Below are positions 5,174-8,683 of a stretch of 8,683 nucleotides of DNA, one piece after another. This stretch comes from Burkholderiales bacterium (GTDB lineage: Bacteria > Pseudomonadota > Gammaproteobacteria > Burkholderiales > Burkholderiaceae_C). The notes beneath the pieces were generated by a model. The model saw only the letters and a list, made by a program, of their open reading frames with translations, was not told where the DNA came from and searched no databases. The DNA lies in the NCBI GenBank assembly GCA_028869035.1, contig JAGWTL010000106.1, forward strand, positions 1 to 8,683, in the 5' to 3' direction. The translations under genes and the position numbers were made by a program. Position 1 is the stretch's first letter. Every line of letters starts with the position of its first letter.

Positions 5174-5992
5174 TCAGCCCAGTCGACGGGAGATGGTCTG
5201 GGCGGCCTGCAGCAGGGCCGGCAGCAGCGTCTCCTGGGCCACCTTGGCATTGGTGCGGTTGGCCTGGCCGCTGAGGTTGAGTGCGGCGATGAAACGGCCG
5301 GCGCGGTTCGTGATGGGTGCGGCCAGCGAGATCAGGCCTTCCTCCAGCTCCTGGTTCACCAGGCACCAGCCCTGGCGCCGCACCTGCTGGATCTTGGTCA
5401 GCAGGGCCTCCAGGTCGGTGACCGTGTGTTTCGTCAGGGCCTTGGGGCGTGAAGCTTTGAGGCGACGCAGCACCTCCTCGTCGTCCAGGCCGGCCAGCAG
5501 CACCCGGCCCATGCTGGTGCAGTAGGCCGGCAGGCGCGAGCCCACGCCCAGGGTGTTGCGCATGATCTTGTGCGTGGGCACGCGCAGCACGTAGACGATG
5601 TCCGTGCCCTCGAGCACGGCGGCCGAGCAGGACTCCTTCACTTCGTCCACCAGCGCTTCCATCACCGGTTCGGCCAGGTTCCAGATCGGCATGGAGGAGA
5701 GGTAGGCGAAGCCCAGGTCCAGGATGCGCGCGGTCAGGCGGAACAGGCGGCCGTCGCTTTCCACGTAGCCCAGGGTCTGCAGCGTGAGCAGGATGCGGCG
5801 CGCACCGGCGCGTGTGAGGCCGGTGCGGGCGGCGACTTCGCTCAGGGTCTGTTGCGGTGTCTGGGCGCTGAAGGAGCGGATGACCTCCAGCCCGCGCGCA
5901 AAGGATTGCACATAGCTGTCGCCGGGCTGTGGCGCTGTCGCGGGGGTGGCAGGGGGCATGGGGCGGTCGGAAGGATCTGGATTAGAATTCAT
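5174..5992 (-). CDS. pcaR: IclR-family regulator of the PcaR/PcaU/PobR group
   Basis: 272 residues. A winged helix-turn-helix (about 27-90; recognition region TGLTRAGARRILLTLQTLGYV) precedes an IclR effector domain (about 100-270) with PAYCTSMGRVLLAGL (155-169). The stretches SFARGLEVIRSFS and LTARILDLGFAYLSSMPIW match the group that controls the beta-ketoadipate pathway, usually sensing beta-ketoadipate or a related acid. It is divergent from pcaI and presumably activates pcaIJF by binding the 51-bp spacer. The start is uncertain: the ATG at 5992 is embedded in TATAATG and lacks a ribosome site. An internal ATG at 5959 would give 261 residues and leave TATAAT as a usable -10. Longer frames upstream run through the pcaI gene and are spurious. 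The symbol is given from sequence pattern plus context; the effector is inferred. Confidence 0.85.
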   Translation of the reverse strand: MNSNPDPSDRPMPPATPATAPQPGDSYVQSFARGLEVIRSFSAQTPQQTLSEVAARTGLTRAGARRILLTLQTLGYVESDGRLFRLTARILDLGFAYLSSMPIWNLAEPVMEALVDEVKESCSAAVLEGTDIVYVLRVPTHKIMRNTLGVGSRLPAYCTSMGRVLLAGLDDEEVLRRLKASRPKALTKHTVTDLEALLTKIQQVRRQGWCLVNQELEEGLISLAAPITNRAGRFIAALNLSGQANRTNAKVAQETLLPALLQAAQTISRRLG

Positions 5993-6024
5993 TATACGAA
6001 CAAATGTTCTATATACGAACAAAT
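5993..6024. promoter_or_regulatory. Putative PcaR operator: repeated half-sites between regulator and pcaI
   Basis: Two exact 13-bp direct copies of TATACGAACAAAT start at 5993 and 6012, a 19-bp period (nearly two helical turns). Between them GTTC at 6006-6009 forms an inverted pair with GAAC at 5998-6001 (GAAC-N4-GTTC). This gives an inverted pair plus one extra direct half-site. As I recall, the PcaU/PobR operators of Acinetobacter have a similar layout of a palindrome plus an additional direct repeat. The site fills almost the whole spacer, so it should control both directions. Confidence 0.6.
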
Positions 6025-6031
6025 CGAAGGC

Positions 6032-6036
6032 AGGAG
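6032..6036 (+). promoter_or_regulatory. Ribosome binding site of pcaI
   Basis: AGGAG lies 8 nt before the ATG at 6045. It decides the start of pcaI against an in-frame upstream ATG at 5946, whose extra 33 codons would read through the operator and into the regulator gene. Confidence 0.75.
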
Positions 6037-6044
6037 CACATCCC

Positions 6045-6746
6045 ATGATCAACAAGATCGCGGCCTCGGTGGACGAGGCGCTGGCTGGTGTGAAGGACGG
6101 TTCCACCGTCATGATCGGCGGCTTCGGCACGGCGGGCATTCCGCTGGAGCTGATCGACGGCCTGATTGCGCAGGGCGCCAGGGATCTCACGGTGGTGAAC
6201 AACAACGCCGGCAACGGCGACACGGGGCTGGCTGCGCTGCTGGCCACGGGCCGCGTGCGCAAGATCATCTGCAGCTTCCCGCGCCAGGCCGACAGTTTTG
6301 TCTTCGACGGCCTGTACCGCAGCGGCAAGCTCGAACTGGAACTGGTGCCGCAAGGCAATCTGTCCGAGCGCATCCGCGCGGCGGGCGCCGGCATCGGCGG
6401 TTTCTTCACGCCCACCGGCTACGGCACCGAGTTGGCCCAGGGCAAGGAGACCCGCGTGATCGACGGCAAGGGTTATGTGCTGGAGCAACCCATCCACGGC
6501 GATGTGGCGCTGATCAAGGCCGAGCGCGGCGACCGCTGGGGCAACCTGACTTACCGCAAAACCGCGCGCAACTTCGGCCCCAGCATGGCCATGGCCTGCC
6601 AGCAGACGATCGCCAGCGTGCACGAGACCGTCGAGTTGGGTGGCCTGGACCCCGAGGCCGTTGTGACGCCGGCCATCTATGTCAGCAAGATCGTCAAGAT
6701 TCCCCGTCAAACCACCCAAGCGGGCGGTTTCAAAAAGGCAGCCTGA
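6045..6746 (+). CDS. pcaI: 3-oxoadipate CoA-transferase, alpha subunit
   Basis: 233 residues, normal for the alpha chain. With PcaJ it moves CoA from succinyl-CoA to 3-oxoadipate (beta-ketoadipate), giving 3-oxoadipyl-CoA in aromatic-acid breakdown. The CoA-transferase signature is complete: D18-G-S-T-V-M-I-G-G-F-G-T-A-G-I-P. The segments CSFPRQADSFVFDGLYRSGK and LVPQGNLSERIRAAGAGIGGFF favour the 3-oxoadipate enzyme over the acetoacetate (SCOT) type. The product is cytoplasmic. The start is set by the AGGAG site. The stop is 2 nt before the pcaJ ATG, so the two subunits are made together. It is the first gene of the pcaIJF operon and is divergent from the PcaR-type regulator. Confidence 0.93.
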   Translation: MINKIAASVDEALAGVKDGSTVMIGGFGTAGIPLELIDGLIAQGARDLTVVNNNAGNGDTGLAALLATGRVRKIICSFPRQADSFVFDGLYRSGKLELELVPQGNLSERIRAAGAGIGGFFTPTGYGTELAQGKETRVIDGKGYVLEQPIHGDVALIKAERGDRWGNLTYRKTARNFGPSMAMACQQTIASVHETVELGGLDPEAVVTPAIYVSKIVKIPRQTTQAGGFKKAA

Positions 6747-6748
6747 CC

Positions 6749-7390
6749 ATGAGCTATCAAAAACGCAGCAAAGACCAGCTGGCCGCGCGTGTGGCCCGGG
6801 ACATTCCCGAGGGCGCGGTGGTCAACCTGGGCATCGGCCAGCCCACGCTGGTGGCCAACCACATCCCGAAAGATCGTGAAGTGCTGCTGCACAGCGAGAA
6901 CGGCCTGCTGGGCATGGGCCCGGCCCCACTCGCGGGGCAGGAGGACTACGATCTCATCAACGCCGGCAAGCAGCCGGTGACGCTGCTGCCCGGCGGCTCC
7001 TACTTCCACCACACCGACAGCTTCGCCATGATGCGCGGCGGCCACCTGGACATCTGCGTGCTTGGGGCCTTCCAGGTCAGCGCCGCGGGTGACCTGGCCA
7101 ACTGGCACACGGGTGAGAAGGACGCGATCCCCGCCGTGGGTGGCGCCATGGACCTGGCGGTCGGCGCCAGACAGACCTGGGTCATGATGGATCTGCTGAC
7201 CAAGCAGGGCGAGAGCAAGATCGTGGCGGCCTGCAGTTACCCGCTCACGGGCATCGCCTGCGTCAAGCGTGTCTACACGGATGTCTGCACGCTGGACTGC
7301 ACGCCGCAGGGGCTCAGGCTCGTCGATCTGATCGACGGCCTGACACATGCCGAACTCGAAAGGATGATCGGCCTGCCGATTGCCAGGTAA
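6749..7390 (+). CDS. pcaJ: 3-oxoadipate CoA-transferase, beta subunit
   Basis: 213 residues, normal for the beta chain, which carries the catalytic glutamate that forms the enzyme-CoA thioester. The signature LHSENGLLG is present, with E50 as the catalytic residue, preceded by the NLGIGQPTLV loop (26-35). GGSYFHHTDSFAMMRGGHLD and GEKDAIPAVGGAMDLAVGA are also conserved. The ATG starts 2 nt after the pcaI stop, with AAAGG about 10 nt upstream. Much longer reading frames through this gene on both strands are high-GC shadows. It is followed by a 111-nt spacer with a palindromic repeat, then pcaF. Confidence that it pairs with PcaI is very high. Confidence 0.93.
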   Translation: MSYQKRSKDQLAARVARDIPEGAVVNLGIGQPTLVANHIPKDREVLLHSENGLLGMGPAPLAGQEDYDLINAGKQPVTLLPGGSYFHHTDSFAMMRGGHLDICVLGAFQVSAAGDLANWHTGEKDAIPAVGGAMDLAVGARQTWVMMDLLTKQGESKIVAACSYPLTGIACVKRVYTDVCTLDCTPQGLRLVDLIDGLTHAELERMIGLPIAR

Positions 7391-7405
7391 GAACAACCCC
7401 ACCCG

Positions 7406-7483
7406 ACCGTTCGGGCTGAGCCCGTCGAAGCCCTCATACACACCTTCGTTCGCAAGCACTTCGACAAGCTCAGTGCGAACGGT
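7406..7483. repeat. Inverted pair of REP-like palindromes in the pcaJ-pcaF spacer
   Basis: Two 25-nt arms, 7406-7430 and 7459-7483, are inverted copies matching at 21 of 25 positions; the four mismatches lie in two internal dinucleotides. Each arm has the core CTGAGC flanked by TTCG and CGAA, so each is itself an imperfect palindrome. A 28-nt middle separates them. Sequences of this kind (with GTCGAAG / CTTCGAC ends) are, from memory, dispersed many times in Comamonadaceae genomes. As RNA the pair could form one long hairpin and affect stability or expression of pcaF relative to pcaIJ. Confidence 0.8.
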
Positions 7484-7501
7484 CCTCAGGAGATACCTAT
7501 C

Positions 7502-8683
7502 ATGAACCAGGCTTACATCTGCGACGCCATCCGCACCCCCTTCGGCCGTTACGGCGGCGTGCTCTCCAGCGTGCGCACCGATGACCTCGGCGCCATCCCC
7601 ATCGCCGCGCTGATGGCGCGCAATCCCCAGGTGGACTGGGCGGCCTTGACCGACCTGATCTACGGTTGTGTCAACCAGGCCGGCGAAGACAACCGCAATG
7701 TGGGCCGCATGGCGGCCCTGCTGGCGGGCCTGCCGCCCGAAGTGCCGGCCTCCACCGTGAACCGCCTCTGCGGCTCGGGGCTGGACGCGCTGGGCAGCGC
7801 GGCACGCGCCATCAAGGCCGGTGAGGCCACGCTGATGATCGCCGGTGGTGTGGAAAGCATGAGCCGCGCGCCTTTCGTGATGGGCAAGGCCGAAAGCGCC
7901 TTCAGCCGCAGCGCCGAGATCTTCGACACCACCATAGGCTGGCGTTTCGTCAACAAGCTCATGAAGCAGAAATACGGCACCGACTCCATGCCCGAGACGG
8001 CCGAGAACGTGGCCGACGAATACAAGATCAACCGGGAAGACCAGGACAAAATGGCCCTGGCCTCTCAGCTCAAGGCCGTGGCCGCGCAGAAGGCCGGTTA
8101 CTTCGACGCCGAGATCACGCCCGTGTCCATCGCCCAGAAGAAGGGCGATGCCATCGTGGTCAGCAGGGACGAGCACCCGCGCGAGACGTCGATGGAGGCC
8201 CTGGCCAAACTCAAGCCCATCGTGCGCGAAGGCGGCACGGTGACAGCGGGCAACGCCTCGGGTGTGAACGACGGCGCCTGCGCCCTGCTGCTGGCGAGCG
8301 AGGATGCCGCCAAGAAGCATGGCCTGAACCCGCGCGCCCGCATCGTGGGCATGGCCACGGCCGGCGTGGCCCCGCGCATCATGGGCATCGGCCCGGCGCC
8401 GGCCACGCAGAAGGTGCTGGCACTCACGGGGTTGACGATGGCGCAGATGGACGTGATCGAGCTCAACGAGGCCTTCGCCGCCCAGGGCCTGGCCGTGCTG
8501 CGCCAGCTGGGGGTGCGTGACGACGATTCCCGCGTCAATCCCAATGGTGGCGCCATTGCGCTCGGCCATCCGCTGGGCGCTTCGGGCGCGCGTCTGGCCA
8601 CCACGGCGGTGAACCAGCTGCACAGGAGCGGCGGCCGTTACGCCCTGTGCACCATGTGCATCGGCGTGGGGCAGGGCATCGCG
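7502..8683 (+). CDS. pcaF: 3-oxoadipyl-CoA thiolase (partial, last few residues off window)
   Basis: 394 codons are visible; the family is about 400 residues, so only the last few are missing. It cleaves 3-oxoadipyl-CoA with CoA to succinyl-CoA and acetyl-CoA, the last step of the beta-ketoadipate pathway. The thiolase triad is intact: C90 (STVNRLCGSGLDAL), H356 (NGGAIALGHPLGASG) and C386 (CTMCIGVGQG). The IGWRFVN segment (145-151) and the GCVNQAGEDNRNVGRMAALLAGLP stretch (55-78) favour the 3-oxoadipyl-CoA enzyme rather than a general acetyl-CoA acetyltransferase. AGGAGA at 7488-7493 lies 8 nt before the ATG and fixes the start. It is downstream of pcaIJ across the REP-like repeat and is probably in the same operon. 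Confidence 0.92.
   Translation, partial: MNQAYICDAIRTPFGRYGGVLSSVRTDDLGAIPIAALMARNPQVDWAALTDLIYGCVNQAGEDNRNVGRMAALLAGLPPEVPASTVNRLCGSGLDALGSAARAIKAGEATLMIAGGVESMSRAPFVMGKAESAFSRSAEIFDTTIGWRFVNKLMKQKYGTDSMPETAENVADEYKINREDQDKMALASQLKAVAAQKAGYFDAEITPVSIAQKKGDAIVVSRDEHPRETSMEALAKLKPIVREGGTVTAGNASGVNDGACALLLASEDAAKKHGLNPRARIVGMATAGVAPRIMGIGPAPATQKVLALTGLTMAQMDVIELNEAFAAQGLAVLRQLGVRDDDSRVNPNGGAIALGHPLGASGARLATTAVNQLHRSGGRYALCTMCIGVGQGIA

Noticed and set aside
5140..5250. N-terminal extension of the DUF1841 gene
   Set aside because: It would overlap the regulator stop, has an Arg/Pro-rich shadow sequence, and the family starts at MFxPS.
5570..7390. 606-codon plus-strand frame running into pcaJ
   Set aside because: Only the part from 6749 is a real protein; the earlier part crosses the regulator in antisense and pcaI in the wrong frame.
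6707..8623. 638-codon open frame on the minus strand
   Set aside because: It is antisense to pcaJ and pcaF, which have complete catalytic motifs. Its His/Arg/Gly-rich translation is typical of a high-GC shadow frame.
1..8683. Search for tRNA, rRNA, CRISPR, riboswitch, transposase or attachment sites
   Set aside because: None was seen by eye. No integrase gene or clear target-site duplication flanks the vapBC-HEPN cassette.

Overview
The window looks like chromosomal DNA of a Betaproteobacterium, most likely of the family Comamonadaceae (Burkholderiales). The reasons are high GC with GC-rich third codon positions, a MoxR ATPase / CoxE-type VWA gene set, a DUF1841 gene, a PcaR-PcaI-PcaJ-PcaF cluster, and a palindromic repeat resembling ones common in that family. 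The genus cannot be set from sequence alone.

Left part (1-3859, all minus strand). Read in the direction of transcription, this is a MoxR-family AAA+ ATPase, a 74-residue two-helix membrane protein, a RimJ/RimL-type GNAT acetyltransferase, then a VapB/MazE-like antitoxin, a VapC-like PIN toxin, a small HEPN-domain protein, and finally a CoxE-like VWA protein that runs off the left edge. MoxR and VWA proteins normally act as a chaperone-like pair, so here the pair is interrupted by a foreign-looking toxin-antitoxin-HEPN cassette (about 886-2180). The cassette carries its own candidate promoter and operator, and its genes are joined to each other and to the VWA gene by overlaps or a 1-nt gap. 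The HEPN protein has Tyr where the catalytic His of the R-x4-H motif should be, and its gene is about 50% GC against roughly 65-73% in its neighbours.

Middle (3860-5173). A short divergent spacer with an FNR/Anr-like box separates moxR from a plus-strand diheme c4-type cytochrome with a signal peptide. A near-perfect bidirectional terminator follows, serving also a convergent DUF1841 gene.

Right part (5174-8683). A PcaR/PcaU/PobR-type IclR regulator is divergent from pcaI, pcaJ and pcaF, the last cut by the window end. Together these encode the final two steps of the beta-ketoadipate pathway: CoA transfer to 3-oxoadipate, then thiolysis to succinyl-CoA and acetyl-CoA. The regulator-pcaI spacer has a three-half-site repeat that looks like the operator. 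The pcaJ-pcaF spacer holds a pair of inverted REP-like palindromes.

The most interesting part is the vapBC-HEPN cassette, where two predicted RNase folds (PIN and a His-less HEPN) sit in one transcription unit and are translationally fused to a conserved housekeeping operon. No RNA gene, CRISPR array, transposase or integrase was seen.
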